From Clostridia bacterium (GTDB taxonomy: Bacteria; Bacillota; Clostridia; Oscillospirales; Acutalibacteraceae): DNA of 42,188 nucleotides. Position numbers and translations under genes: made by a program. The first letter of the stretch is position 1; every line of letters begins with the position of its first letter. Below, piece by piece: positions 28,359-38,217 of the stretch. The notes under the pieces were generated by a model. It made no database searches. It saw nothing but the letters and a program-made list of their open reading frames with translations, and had not been told where the DNA came from. The DNA lies in assembly GCA_017434855.1 (NCBI GenBank), contig JAFRUA010000054.1, positions 1 to 42,188 of the forward strand, given 5' to 3'.

Positions 28359-30943
28359 GACGTGCCGCCCAGCAGCCCGCGGATCTCCTCCTGGGCCTGC
28401 TGCACCTCGGCCTCAAACTCCCGCGACGACACGCGCAGCGCCCCGCCGCCCAGAATGATGAGCTGCTCCATCGCGTCCGACGTCACCACGCGGACCTTGT
28501 GGTGCTTTGCCAGTTGATGGCTCGTCTTTTCAATATAGGCGTCGGCGGTCTCCGCCTCTTTGGTATAGACGATGCTGATGCCGCCGACCCGCTCCACCTC
28601 GCGGCTGCCTTTGACCTTATAGGCGTCAAAGACCAGAATGACCTCGCATTGCCTGTAGCCCTGATAATTGCACAGCACACGGATCAGCACCTCGCGCGCG
28701 GCGTCGATGTTTCCCTCAGAAATCAGGCGCAGCGTCTCCCATGAAAAGATCACGTTGTACCCATCCACCAGCAAATATTCCGGTCCGTCATACTGCGCGG
28801 CGGCCTTTTTCGATTTCGGCGGCCGGGCCGGGCGCGGCGGCGGATCGTCAAACGGCGGGTTGTCAACGCGCAGCATCTCAAGCGCGCGGTTTTTGACCGG
28901 ACCGTAGGTCTGCTCATAAATGCGCATCAGCTCTTTGTCCGGCGAAATCCGCTGCCCGCCGGGTCGGTTTGCCGGTGCGCCGCTTTGCGTTTCGGCCGGC
29001 GGCCTTTGCCCGGTCAGCACGCTTGGCAGGTGCATGTGCTTTGGCACGTCGCTCCACTTCACCGTATATCCCGCGCCGTGGGAACAAAAGACCGAATCAC
29101 AGGGGTTGTCCACGTCGGCGTCGCAGTCATAGCCGCTGTCTTCGATCACAGCCTCGGCGTTGTGGCACGGCGCATACCCTTTCAGCGTGCAGGCCAGCCG
29201 CCCCCGCCCGCGGGTATATTGCACCACGTCCTTCATATAATCATGCATCGTTGCAACCGGCGCCGTGCCGGTGATGCGTACGCTGTCGCCCTCGGTCAGC
29301 GGCGGGTCAAACCGGCCGTTCAATCGCTGCAGGTCTGCCAGTGCGCGGCCCACGTTTTCCTGCGGCACCTCCAGCACAAAGGCAAAGATCGGCTCCAGCA
29401 GCAGGCTTTTTGCCGTGCGCAGCCCCTGCCGCACCGCGCGATAGGTCGCCTGGCGAAAGTCGCCGCCCTCGGTGTGCTTGGCGTGCGCCCGCCCCGCGGC
29501 CAGCGTGATCACCATGTCTGTGATCGGCGCGCCGGTCAAAACGCCCGCATGCGTTTTTTCCGTCAGGTGCGTCAAAATCAGCCGCTGCCAGTTCTTGTCC
29601 AGTTGATCTTCGCGACAGGCGGTTTTGATCACCAGCCCGCTGTCGCGCGGCCCGGGTTTCAGCAGCAGATGCACCTCGGCATAATGCCGCAGCGGTTCAA
29701 AATGCCCCACGCCCTCCACCGTGTTGGTGATGGTCTCTTTATACAGGATGTGCCCCGGGCCAAACGTGATCGGAATGCCGAACCGTTCCCGGAACACGGT
29801 CTGCAGCACCTCCAGTTGTACCTCGCCCATCAGGCACACCTGCATTTCACCCAGCCGGTCGCTCCACGTCACCCGCAGTTGGGGGTCTTCGCTTTCCAGC
29901 ACGCGCATCTTGCCCAGCGCGGTGTGCGCGTCGGTTCCCGGCGGCAAAATCACGCGATAGGTCAGCACCGGCTCCAGCACGGGCAGTCCCGCGTCCTCCT
30001 GGGCGCCGAGCCCGTCCCCCGGGCGCGTGAACGAGATGCCTGTGACGGCACAGACCGTGCCGGCTTTTGCGGTCTGGGCAGGGCTGAATTTTTCGCCGGA
30101 ATACAGGCGGATCTGCTGCACCTTTTCCCCGTCAAGGTTCTTTTTGCTTTCCAGAACCGTCTTGACGTTCAGGCAGCCGCCCGTCACCTTCAAAAAGGTC
30201 AGGCGGTTCCCCTGCGGGTCCCGGCCGATCTTGAACACCTTTGCCGCAAAGTCTGTCGGGTACGCCGGCATCTGCGTATACATCTGAAGACACTGCAAAA
30301 AATCATCCACGCCCGTCAGCTTCAGCGCCGACCCAAACAGGCAGGGAAACATCTGCCGGTTCCAGATGGTATCAACGATATCCTCCGTCTGCGCGTCGCC
30401 CGTTTCGTCATATCGTGCCAGCAGCGCCTCGCTGCACAGCGCCACGTTTTCAAAAAACTCCGGCGTGCCGGCGGTCCCGAAGTCAATGCAGTTGTCGCTC
30501 AGCTTGCCGCGCAGCTGCCGCAGCAAAAACGCCCGGTCCGCCCCGTCCATGTCCATCTTGTTGACAAAGATCAGGCAGGGCACCCGGTATTTTTCCAAAA
30601 GATTCCACAGCGTGCGCGTGTGGCTCTGCATCCCGTCGGTTCCGCTGATGATCAGGATGGCATAATCCAGCACCTGCAGCGTGCGCTCGGTCTCTGCCGA
30701 AAAATCCACATGGCCCGGCGTGTCCAGCAGCGTGAACACCGTGTCGCCGACGGTCAGCATCGCCTGTTTGGAAAAGATGGTGATGCCCCGGTCGCGTTCC
30801 AGCCGGTCCGTATCCAAAAAAGAGGTGCGGTGATCCACACGGCCCAGCTTTCCGATACAGCCCGCGCGATACAGCAGCGCTTCGCAAAGCGTTGTTTTGC
30901 CTGCGTCCACATGCGCCAGAACGCCCACCGTGATTTGCTTCAT
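28355..30943 (-). CDS. TetM/EF-G-like GTPase fused to a YacP/Rae1-type NYN nuclease
   Basis: The 862-residue protein is one open frame. Residues 1-about 640 are a translational GTPase of the ribosomal-protection group: G1 AHVDAGKTT (10-18), switch RGITIFSKQ, G3 DTPGHVDF, G4 NKMD, and the domain-IV block YKETITNTVEGVGHFEPL. This equals the length of TetM. A Pro-rich linker (FDDPPPRPARPPKSKKAAAQ) leads at about residue 720 to a PIN-like NYN domain of the YacP/Rae1 kind: LLVDGYNVIFSWETL with D727, VILVFDAYKVKGS, VYTKEAETADAYIEK and VTSDAMEQLIILGGGALRVS. Rae1 of Bacillus cuts mRNA in the ribosomal A site. The fusion suggests GTPase-guided delivery of a nuclease to ribosomes; that role is inferred. 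Tetracycline resistance is not implied. Confidence 0.92.
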   Translation of the reverse strand: MKQITVGVLAHVDAGKTTLCEALLYRAGCIGKLGRVDHRTSFLDTDRLERDRGITIFSKQAMLTVGDTVFTLLDTPGHVDFSAETERTLQVLDYAILIISGTDGMQSHTRTLWNLLEKYRVPCLIFVNKMDMDGADRAFLLRQLRGKLSDNCIDFGTAGTPEFFENVALCSEALLARYDETGDAQTEDIVDTIWNRQMFPCLFGSALKLTGVDDFLQCLQMYTQMPAYPTDFAAKVFKIGRDPQGNRLTFLKVTGGCLNVKTVLESKKNLDGEKVQQIRLYSGEKFSPAQTAKAGTVCAVTGISFTRPGDGLGAQEDAGLPVLEPVLTYRVILPPGTDAHTALGKMRVLESEDPQLRVTWSDRLGEMQVCLMGEVQLEVLQTVFRERFGIPITFGPGHILYKETITNTVEGVGHFEPLRHYAEVHLLLKPGPRDSGLVIKTACREDQLDKNWQRLILTHLTEKTHAGVLTGAPITDMVITLAAGRAHAKHTEGGDFRQATYRAVRQGLRTAKSLLLEPIFAFVLEVPQENVGRALADLQRLNGRFDPPLTEGDSVRITGTAPVATMHDYMKDVVQYTRGRGRLACTLKGYAPCHNAEAVIEDSGYDCDADVDNPCDSVFCSHGAGYTVKWSDVPKHMHLPSVLTGQRPPAETQSGAPANRPGGQRISPDKELMRIYEQTYGPVKNRALEMLRVDNPPFDDPPPRPARPPKSKKAAAQYDGPEYLLVDGYNVIFSWETLRLISEGNIDAAREVLIRVLCNYQGYRQCEVILVFDAYKVKGSREVERVGGISIVYTKEAETADAYIEKTSHQLAKHHKVRVVTSDAMEQLIILGGGALRVSSREFEAEVQQAQEEIRGLLGGTS

Positions 30944-30972
30944 CCCGTCACCGCCTTTCTTTGTTTTGATTG

Positions 30973-31001
30973 ATTATACCACATGCGCCGCAAAATGACA
31001 A
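30973..31001 (-). promoter_or_regulatory. Promoter of the GTPase-NYN gene
   Basis: On the complement: TTGTCA (31001-30996), 17-bp spacer, perfect TATAAT (30978-30973). Confidence 0.8.
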
Positions 31002-31033
31002 GCACACACCCTGACGAATTTCTTGCGCAGCCC

Positions 31034-31062
31034 TTGACAACGTCGGCGAATCTTTCTATTAT
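31034..31062 (+). promoter_or_regulatory. Promoter of the GH43-like gene
   Basis: Perfect TTGACA (31034-31039), 17-bp spacer, TATTAT (31057-31062). AAAAGGAGG follows before the ATG at 31090. Confidence 0.8.
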
Positions 31063-31089
31063 ATATTTATAGAAAAGGAGGCGCGCGCC

Positions 31090-32025
31090 ATGCCCTATCT
31101 GTTTGCACACTTCAAAGAAAAATGGACGCCCGACGGCGAGCAGGTCTATTTTGCCCTGAGCCGCGACGGCCTGCGGTGGGAAACGCTGAACGGCGGCGCG
31201 CCCGTCCTGACCTGCACCACGGGTGACGGCGGCTGCCGTGACATCGAAATCGTTCGTCTGCGCACCGGCGGGTTTGTGCTTTTGGCAACCGACCTTTGCA
31301 TCGTGCGCCACATGGACGCCGAAGGCCGGGTGGACTGGCGGCAGCTCAACCACGCCGGCAGTCGGTTTTTGTCCTGTTGGCGGTCTGACGACCTGCTGTC
31401 GTTTTCCGACCAGACGCTGCTGTTTTTCGGCCGGGAGGATTTCGGCTGCCTGTGGGCGCCGGAGGTCTTTTTTGACGAAAGCTCCGGGCAATATCTGATC
31501 CACTGGAGCGCCACGGTCCGCGAAAGCGACTTTGAACACATGGCCATCTGGTGCTGCACCACCGAAGATTTTTGCACGTTTTCGCCGCCAAAGCTGTTTT
31601 TTTCTCAAAACGAAAGCATCCTTGATTCCCACCTGGTGAAGCATGACGGCGTTTATCACCTGTTCTTTAAGCACGGGGACCGCCCGGCCATGAACATGCA
31701 CGCCGTGTCAGACGCCCTGTTTGGCCCGTACCGCATCGACAAAGGTTTTTCAAACAGTATGGCCGCGCTGGACGCGCCGGGCGCCTATGAAGCGCCGACC
31801 ACCTTTGTGCTGCCGGACGGGCGCTGGTGCCTGCTGCTGGACTTTTTCGGCTGTGAAAAAGAAAAGATGGGCTATGTGCCGTTTCTGTCTCCCCGCGCCG
31901 GCGACGCAGATTTCACCATGGCAAAGGCCGCGTTCTCTTTCCCCTACGGGTTCAAACACGGCCGCGTGCTTGAGATCACGCCGGAGGAATATGCCCGGCT
32001 GAAAGCGCATGACACCGCGCGCTGA
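31090..32025 (+). CDS. GH43-like intracellular glycosidase
   Basis: The 311-residue protein lacks a signal peptide. It reads as a five-bladed propeller of the GH43/GH32 kind: LFAHFKE, QVYFALSRDGLRWETLNGG, CRDIEIVRL (first acidic residue), GSRFLSCWRSDDLLSF, CLWAPEVFFDESSGQYLIHW (WAPE block) and LDSHLVKHDGVYHLFFKH. It probably trims arabinose- or xylose-type oligosaccharides in the cytoplasm; the sugar cannot be read off. The RDP motif usual in the family reads RDI here. It is a single-gene unit with its own promoter. Confidence 0.78.
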   Translation: MPYLFAHFKEKWTPDGEQVYFALSRDGLRWETLNGGAPVLTCTTGDGGCRDIEIVRLRTGGFVLLATDLCIVRHMDAEGRVDWRQLNHAGSRFLSCWRSDDLLSFSDQTLLFFGREDFGCLWAPEVFFDESSGQYLIHWSATVRESDFEHMAIWCCTTEDFCTFSPPKLFFSQNESILDSHLVKHDGVYHLFFKHGDRPAMNMHAVSDALFGPYRIDKGFSNSMAALDAPGAYEAPTTFVLPDGRWCLLLDFFGCEKEKMGYVPFLSPRAGDADFTMAKAAFSFPYGFKHGRVLEITPEEYARLKAHDTAR

Positions 32026-32067
32026 CAGCGCAAAGCAATCCCCGCTGTTGCGGTCAGCCAAAAAACA

Positions 32068-32107
32068 AAGCAGGCGCCTCTGAAGACCCACGCTTCAGAG
32101 GCGCCTG
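32068..32107 (-). terminator. Strong terminator of the surface-protein gene
   Basis: CAGGCGCCTCTGAAG (32071-32085) and CTTCAGAGGCGCCTG (32093-32107) form a perfect 15-bp stem with a 7-base loop. Read leftward it is followed by CTTTGTTTTTTGG. Confidence 0.85.
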
Positions 32108-32123
32108 TTACGGTTGTGATGGT

Positions 32124-35100
32124 TTATGGCGCGGCCGGTGCGTTTGCTCCGGGGTCCTTTTTTGGGCGCCGTTTCAGCAGCAGGATCCCGGCTGCCGAGA
32201 TCAGCAGTCCGCCGAACAGATAGATCAGGGTGACGCCCGGACCGCCCGTGGCAGGCATCTCAAAGCCGCAGGTATTCCGGATTCTCAGCGTATACACGTT
32301 CGCGGCTGAATCAAAGCTCAGACCCGTTCCGCCGGTGGAATACGTCGTGCCGTCGTCATAGGTGACGCCTGCGGCGGTGACGGTGATCACGATCGGGTCT
32401 GTAAGCGAATAGTAGCCCAACGGCGCGTGCGTCTCCACCAGGTGATAAATGCCGGGCAAAAGGTCAAATTCCGTGTTGTTGTTTGCATCTTTCAGATAAC
32501 CGTCGCTGCCGGAAACCAGCCCGGTATACAGGGCAGGCGTCTGCCGCACGGGCACGTTGTTGCCGTTGCCGTCGTCCTCAAGCAGCACCGTATAGAGGTC
32601 AAACTCGGCGCCGGCCACCGCAGTGCTGGTGTTGGCCGCGTCCACCTTTAAGAGCTTGACCCGTTTGCGCATGGAGTTGAGGATGGTCAGCACATATTGA
32701 ATGGTGCCGTTTGCGTCGGTCTGTGAGGTCAGCGTCACACCCTCGGGGTGCGCGCCGAGCGTCAACTGCCCCGTGGGGCTGAGCGAAAGCCGGATGTATG
32801 AGGGCAAAAGCTCATAGCCGCTGAGGGTGGACTTTTCGCGAAGCTCATACACGCCGTCGGGCAGGGTGTTGTCAAGCCCCGGCAGAATACCGTTCTGATC
32901 GGTCGTGAGGTTTTCATAGCCCGCCATGGGGTTCAGGTCGATGGTGATCACGCCGTCAACGTTGACCTGCCTGTGCAGGGCAAACACAACGCCGCTCATC
33001 GGCTGGTTGGTGTCGCCGTCTTTTTTGAGCACCTCAAAGTTATACGGCTTGTTCTTCACGGTCAGCGTGGGCGTTGAGGTCTGATTGTCCACAATGTAAT
33101 AGCTTGCGTCAACGCTTGTGGAGACCGAGATCACGCCGTCGTTCAGCGTAAGCGTGATCGGCGCCTGCAGACCGTACCAGCCCGCCGGAGACTCGACCTC
33201 GGTGAGCGTATACGGCACGCCGTCGCGCAAAAAGGCCACGGTGATCAAACCGTCTGCATCCGAGGTAAAGGTGCCGATCAGGTTGTTCTGGTTATCGACC
33301 AGCGTAAACACCGCGCCCGCAAGGGGCGTCGCGCCGTCCCACTGCGCCTTTTTGAGGACGATGCCGGGGCGGTTGTTGGTGACGGTGTCGACCCTGACGT
33401 TTGAGTTCGCCTCGGTCGTGCCGGTATCATAGAGCACGTTGTAGGTAAAGGTGCCCGATTGAGAGTCGCCCTTTTGCGTACCCCCAAGGATGATCTCGTC
33501 GCCGTCGTCAAGGGGCGCAAAGGTCAGCTGCGCCTCGTTGGTGACCTCGCCGTCTGTGTTGATGACCGGGGTCCCGGCGGTGATCTCTACCTCGCGGATC
33601 TCATACTGCGAAAACGCCGTGTTGGCCTGAAGGTGACTGAAATACCAATAGAGCGTCTGCGGATTTGCGCCGTAATCAAGGCGGCGGAGCGTGTCGCTGA
33701 CCGGCGTCAGGCTGCCGTTGCCGTCGTTGATGTAAACGGCGAAATAGACCGGGTCGCGGTCGTCCATGAATTCAGCGTCGGACCAGACCTTGTTCATACG
33801 CAGGCCCCAGCCTCTGAGGTTGCGCACCACGACCTCCGGGTCGGTCGCTGCGGCCACGGTATCGCTGATGCCCGTCGCCGCGTCGTTGGCGGACACGGCG
33901 CCGTTGTAGACGTATTCCATGAAGGAGTAGCCGTCCGGAATCTCCCACGGGCGTTCCTGCACCTTGAACTGCGTGCCGATCAGGATGTCACGGATCTCGA
34001 CGGTGTGATCAATGGGAATGCGCGTCAGGCTGCCATAGATCGACGTATTGAACGTGGCCTGCTGCTTTTCGGCGGCGGTCAGGTCTTCAAAATCGGTGAT
34101 GCCCGCGCCGATCTTGACAAACTTCTGCTGGGACGCGTCCCATCTGCAATAACATCCGTCGGGATCTTTCACATGATAGGTTTGCATGCTCGCGGTGTCA
34201 AGCGTTTCAAACTCCGTGGCAAGGTACAGGCGGAAATCAAAGGTGGTAAGGTCGTCGGGATAATTGATGCGCGTCACGCCGTCTTCGCGGTAAAGCTCTT
34301 TGCGGATGGTGATCTTGCGCAGCGCGTCGGGGTTGACCTCGTTGAGATAGTTGACCCTTGAGCGGTCATCGGTGGTGGCGTGATCGATGCCGTAATCCTC
34401 ACGGTTGCCCGTCAGGCCCACGGGCGTGCCGGTGAGCGCATCGCCGTTGACGCTTACACCGTCATAAATGTCGGTATTGACGCCGACCTCAACGATGCGA
34501 TAGGTGGTCACGCCCTCGGGGAAGCTGACCTCGCAAACGTCGTTGGGCTTCAGCAGGAACACATGGTTATACACCGTTCCGTCGATGGTCACGCTTGGCT
34601 TATAGGTGACCGGCGTCTCGATGCCGTTGTAAACGACATAGTTTTCCTGCTGCAGGGGGTTGTTCGGCAGGGCGTTGGTGAGCAGATACTCCGGCGCGTC
34701 GGGATCGTCGCTCAGCTTGTAATAGATCTGATACGGGAACTGCACAAATATCGATTCTTCGGTGTCAACACCGTCGAGCTGCTTGGTGAGCAGCACCGTA
34801 CCCTTGCGGGCGGACGAAAGGTTAAAGCGCATGTGCAGGTTTGAGGCGGACGCGCCGCGCTCCATATAGAACACGCGCATGGTGTGGTTGGTATAGTCTT
34901 TGAAGACCCACTGGCCGTCGGAGTTCTGTTCAAACCGTTCTTCGATCATCGCCTCGGCCGCGGCAGCCGTATATCCGCGGGTGATATAGTTGCTGTAAAA
35001 GAGGTCGCGCAATGTGGTCTGCGTGCCGTTGACGTGAACCACGCCGGTCCGGAAGTTGACGTCGCCGGGGACCGAGCTGTGGATACCGCCAAGGTCCAGC

Positions 35101-37880
35101 ACCAGCTCGCCGTCAACATAAAGCCAGAAGTCGTCGTCGCCGGTGAACTCAAAGATGACGTCGTGCCCCCAAGCGTCAAGACCGCTGGGCGTCTGGGTAA
35201 AGCTGGCCTCCAGCTCCATGGCAAACTGGGTATTGACTTTTTCGGTGCCGTGCTCCAGGTTGTAAAGATGCTCGTATTTCCGGGGATCGGTTTCCGGCAG
35301 CTCCTCCCAAAGGGAATAGAGGTTCTTGCTGTTGACCGAGGTGAACACGCCCGGCACAAGATCGTTGTACGGATAGAACTGACCGTGTTTCAGCGTATTC
35401 TTGCTGCCGCCGGAGTCGTAAGAGCCCAGTTCCTTATACACGGTAAAGTTGTTGCCGTTGTTCAGGCTGGCAAAGTTTTGCGTACTGTTGAACTCAAAGT
35501 AACCGCTCGAACGGTAGATACTGTCGATGAACAGGTGGTTGACGGTGGCTTCGCCCTGATAAAGCTGCGCCAGCGAACCGCCGGCAGCGACGGGATACCC
35601 GTCGGCGCCGAGATTGGTTGAAAGCAGCCCCTGCACCAGGATCTGGCCCATGCCGCCCGTGTCGTTGCCCAGATACGTGCTCATCTCTTCACGTGTCGCG
35701 ATGTCGACCATCTTCATGGTGAGGCCGTACTGGGTGTTGTCCAGGGTCGGGACGGTGGTCAGCGTGTCGTTGACGTTGAGGTCCTGCATCACGGCGAAGT
35801 AAAAGTCCATCGCCTCGGATTTGGGACAGCTCACGATCCTGCCGTTTTCGACCTTGAGGCCGGCGTAGGAATAGTTGGTGTCGTCCCACGCGAGGATGGT
35901 GGAATAGTATTTGCCGTCGGCTCTGCCGTTGAGGTTGATACCGATCGTATCGTCTGAAAGGATCTGCCCGTCGGTGATCTGGGGCGCAATGAATTTTTCA
36001 GAGTACTGGTTATACAGTTCGTAGTAGTTGTTCGGGTCGTCGGTGCCTTCCCAATAGTATTCGACAAAGTTCCACAGCAGGGTGTTGATCTGGCCGCCGA
36101 CCCATTCGATCGAGTCGCCGCTTTCATAGACGGGCACAAGCGTGCCGTCGCTGCTGATGGCGTAAAAGTCATATCGTTTGGTGGTGTCGTTCCAGCTTCT
36201 GGTATAGACGATGATCCTTGACCCGTTTGTGACGGCGGCGTCGGACACGCTGACCTTTGACGCCGAATAGGTCATGAAGTAATCGGACGTCAGCTCGGAT
36301 TCTTCAACCAGCCGGATCCACTCGCTGCCCACGGTACCGGTGACCCCGAAGCCGCCCTCCACGGTGCCGCTGTAGGTCAGGGTACCTGCGTTCGAGCGCA
36401 TACAGACCTCGCCGTTGTGAATGCCGGACCCCGCAAGTACCTGGATCTCGCAGTTCTGGTCGGGCGTCGAGACGAGCGACACGCCGTTGGAATCAACCTT
36501 GAGGTATTGCGTGACGCCGTTGACCTCGGTCGTGATGTAATATCTGTCTTCGGTGATCCAATGGAAGGTCCAATCGGGGATGTCGCTGTCGCTGGGCTCA
36601 AACAACTGGTTGCTGCCGTCGGCGGTGTTCAGGACCGTCATCGCCTTGGCGTCGAGCGTACCGGCCGCCGAGGATGTGGTCATCAGGCCCTTGCCCGCCG
36701 CGCCGCCGGTCCAGCTCATCAGGCCGTAGCTCAGGCCGTCAAGCTCATTTGTCAGCGGCGAATAGCTGAAAAAGATCAACTGCGCGTTCGTATCGGTCTC
36801 ACCCGTCCACGCCGCAAAGCCCTGGCCGTTTTCGCCGCCCTGCATGTTCCAGCAATATCCGTTGCTGCCCGTTATCGTGAACTCACCGGCCTTGGTTCCC
36901 GCCGCAACGGTAAATACGGTGGCCGAAGACGGGTCGGTTGTAAAGTTGAGGCTGTTGGTGGTCTGTACGACGTACTTTTTGGTCGCTCCGTCATAACAGT
37001 AGGCCTTGTATTTGTTGGTCTCGCCCGGCTCGAGTTCAAAGTAATATCTGACTGCGGCGGCAGGCGGCAGGCTCGCCGCGGGCTTCGTTTTAACAATACC
37101 GGTACGGGAGCTGTTAACGTTATAAGTCCGGTTCGTCATGTAGTAGCCCTTTGTTTGCCCGACGAAGATACCGTCTGCCGCAGCTGCGCTGAAAGCGGCA
37201 AGCGTACTGAGCTTTTGATAGCCGGCAATGGCGGTTTCCGGACCCATCACAATCGCGTAGGCCGAGAACCCCTCCGCCGTGAAGCTGACGGACTGCTCTT
37301 CCGTGTCGATATCCACGCTTGACAAAATGTCGATGCGGTCGTCCTCTTCCGTAAAATGGACCACCTGAACATTGTCGGTGGGCGCGGGCGCGTCCTCGTC
37401 GTCGGCAAGCTCGATCTTGACGTCCACGGGTGCGGCGATCTGAACCTTTTCGCCCGTCGCGTCGACGATCCTGATGTCAAACAGTCTGACGTATTCTTCG
37501 CCGTCTTCGTCAAGCCCCAGCGCCTCGCGGGTCATGGACAGATAGCTGTCATAGCCGTCGCTTCTGTTTCCGGGCAAAATCTCGTCAACCGCAAGATCCG
37601 AACCGTCGGGAATGCCCGCCGAAGCGCCATAGGTCACCGTGACCCGATAAGTTTCGCCGTGCGCGGAAATGACCGTTTTGTTGAAATGTGCGGTATCATC
37701 GACCGCATCGCCGTCGGTGCCGTTTGTTTCGTCTTCCAGTGTAATGGCTTCAGCAAAGCTCACAGCAGAAAGCAGCGGCAGATCGGAGGAGAACAGAAGG
37801 ATCACGGCCAGCAGCATGGCCAAAAGACCGCGCAGCGACGCGGTGAGCCGCCGCGATTTGCCGGTGTTGAAATCACGCAT
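32124..37880 (-). CDS. Giant SpaA/Cna-B surface protein with MPATG sorting signal
   Basis: The 1918-residue protein starts at 37880, seven bases behind AAAGGAGGGG. A long signal peptide (LRGLLAMLLAVILLFSSDLP) ends near residue 45. An N-terminal beta domain has HFNKTVISAHGETYRVTVTY. Ricin-like or lectin-like repeats with W- and G-rich blocks cover about 220-690. A fibro-slime/PA14-type module lies at about 900-970 (VIFEFTGDDDFWLYVDGELV). Cna-B/SpaA repeats begin near 1507, 1620 and 1743 (for example LKKDGDTNQPMSGVVFALHR), the kind that form Lys-Asn isopeptide bonds. The C-terminus is MPATGG, a membrane helix and a basic tail (KRRPKK): an LPxTG variant for sortase. No sortase gene is in the window. 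Probably an adhesin or fimbrial tip protein. Confidence 0.9.
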   Translation of the reverse strand: MRDFNTGKSRRLTASLRGLLAMLLAVILLFSSDLPLLSAVSFAEAITLEDETNGTDGDAVDDTAHFNKTVISAHGETYRVTVTYGASAGIPDGSDLAVDEILPGNRSDGYDSYLSMTREALGLDEDGEEYVRLFDIRIVDATGEKVQIAAPVDVKIELADDEDAPAPTDNVQVVHFTEEDDRIDILSSVDIDTEEQSVSFTAEGFSAYAIVMGPETAIAGYQKLSTLAAFSAAAADGIFVGQTKGYYMTNRTYNVNSSRTGIVKTKPAASLPPAAAVRYYFELEPGETNKYKAYCYDGATKKYVVQTTNSLNFTTDPSSATVFTVAAGTKAGEFTITGSNGYCWNMQGGENGQGFAAWTGETDTNAQLIFFSYSPLTNELDGLSYGLMSWTGGAAGKGLMTTSSAAGTLDAKAMTVLNTADGSNQLFEPSDSDIPDWTFHWITEDRYYITTEVNGVTQYLKVDSNGVSLVSTPDQNCEIQVLAGSGIHNGEVCMRSNAGTLTYSGTVEGGFGVTGTVGSEWIRLVEESELTSDYFMTYSASKVSVSDAAVTNGSRIIVYTRSWNDTTKRYDFYAISSDGTLVPVYESGDSIEWVGGQINTLLWNFVEYYWEGTDDPNNYYELYNQYSEKFIAPQITDGQILSDDTIGINLNGRADGKYYSTILAWDDTNYSYAGLKVENGRIVSCPKSEAMDFYFAVMQDLNVNDTLTTVPTLDNTQYGLTMKMVDIATREEMSTYLGNDTGGMGQILVQGLLSTNLGADGYPVAAGGSLAQLYQGEATVNHLFIDSIYRSSGYFEFNSTQNFASLNNGNNFTVYKELGSYDSGGSKNTLKHGQFYPYNDLVPGVFTSVNSKNLYSLWEELPETDPRKYEHLYNLEHGTEKVNTQFAMELEASFTQTPSGLDAWGHDVIFEFTGDDDFWLYVDGELVLDLGGIHSSVPGDVNFRTGVVHVNGTQTTLRDLFYSNYITRGYTAAAAEAMIEERFEQNSDGQWVFKDYTNHTMRVFYMERGASASNLHMRFNLSSARKGTVLLTKQLDGVDTEESIFVQFPYQIYYKLSDDPDAPEYLLTNALPNNPLQQENYVVYNGIETPVTYKPSVTIDGTVYNHVFLLKPNDVCEVSFPEGVTTYRIVEVGVNTDIYDGVSVNGDALTGTPVGLTGNREDYGIDHATTDDRSRVNYLNEVNPDALRKITIRKELYREDGVTRINYPDDLTTFDFRLYLATEFETLDTASMQTYHVKDPDGCYCRWDASQQKFVKIGAGITDFEDLTAAEKQQATFNTSIYGSLTRIPIDHTVEIRDILIGTQFKVQERPWEIPDGYSFMEYVYNGAVSANDAATGISDTVAAATDPEVVVRNLRGWGLRMNKVWSDAEFMDDRDPVYFAVYINDGNGSLTPVSDTLRRLDYGANPQTLYWYFSHLQANTAFSQYEIREVEITAGTPVINTDGEVTNEAQLTFAPLDDGDEIILGGTQKGDSQSGTFTYNVLYDTGTTEANSNVRVDTVTNNRPGIVLKKAQWDGATPLAGAVFTLVDNQNNLIGTFTSDADGLITVAFLRDGVPYTLTEVESPAGWYGLQAPITLTLNDGVISVSTSVDASYYIVDNQTSTPTLTVKNKPYNFEVLKKDGDTNQPMSGVVFALHRQVNVDGVITIDLNPMAGYENLTTDQNGILPGLDNTLPDGVYELREKSTLSGYELLPSYIRLSLSPTGQLTLGAHPEGVTLTSQTDANGTIQYVLTILNSMRKRVKLLKVDAANTSTAVAGAEFDLYTVLLEDDGNGNNVPVRQTPALYTGLVSGSDGYLKDANNNTEFDLLPGIYHLVETHAPLGYYSLTDPIVITVTAAGVTYDDGTTYSTGGTGLSFDSAANVYTLRIRNTCGFEMPATGGPGVTLIYLFGGLLISAAGILLLKRRPKKDPGANAPAAP

Positions 37881-38217
37881 TCCGTTCCCCTCCTTTCTCA
37901 ATCATTTGTTTTTTCTCTTTCTGCTTTTTCGGAAATCCAAGGGACAGTTTTACCATTATAAAAATTCATTATTATTATAGCATTTTTTCTTTTTAGATAA
38001 AAGATTTCATCTGTAAAAAAATCTTTTGGATTTTAATATGTTTTTTATTTATTATATATAAATTGTGTATAATTTATTTACAATTGCTTTTGCTTTCTGC
38101 CGGCGACAGAGTTTTTTAAAACCGACCTATTGTAAATCAAAATCGATTGTGCTATAATGTAAGTTGTCTCATTGTCTGACCTCAACATTTCCATGTTTTT
38201 CCGGAGGAGGAACCCCC
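37881..38217. other. AT-rich divergent intergenic region
   Basis: This 337-bp gap between the surface protein and the ABC exporter is far more AT-rich (especially 37960-38090) than its surroundings. It carries several ATTATA/TATAAT-like boxes on both strands, of which only 38130-38158 has a convincing partner. Such AT-rich stretches often bind nucleoid proteins or mark a transferred border; no gene is seen. Confidence 0.6.
38130..38158 (+). promoter_or_regulatory. Promoter of the ABC exporter operon
   Basis: TTGTAA (38130-38135), 17-bp spacer, perfect TATAAT (38153-38158), about 50 bases before GGAGGAGG and the TTG start. Confidence 0.8.

Noticed and set aside
28355..30943. A tetracycline-resistance determinant
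   Set aside because: The GTPase part is TetM-like in length and motifs but lacks the known C-terminal tip features of Tet proteins and carries a nuclease domain; resistance cannot be claimed.
28985..30973. A 662-codon plus-strand open frame opposite the GTPase-NYN gene
   Set aside because: It mirrors the GTPase codons, is His/Arg/Gln-rich and has no start signal.
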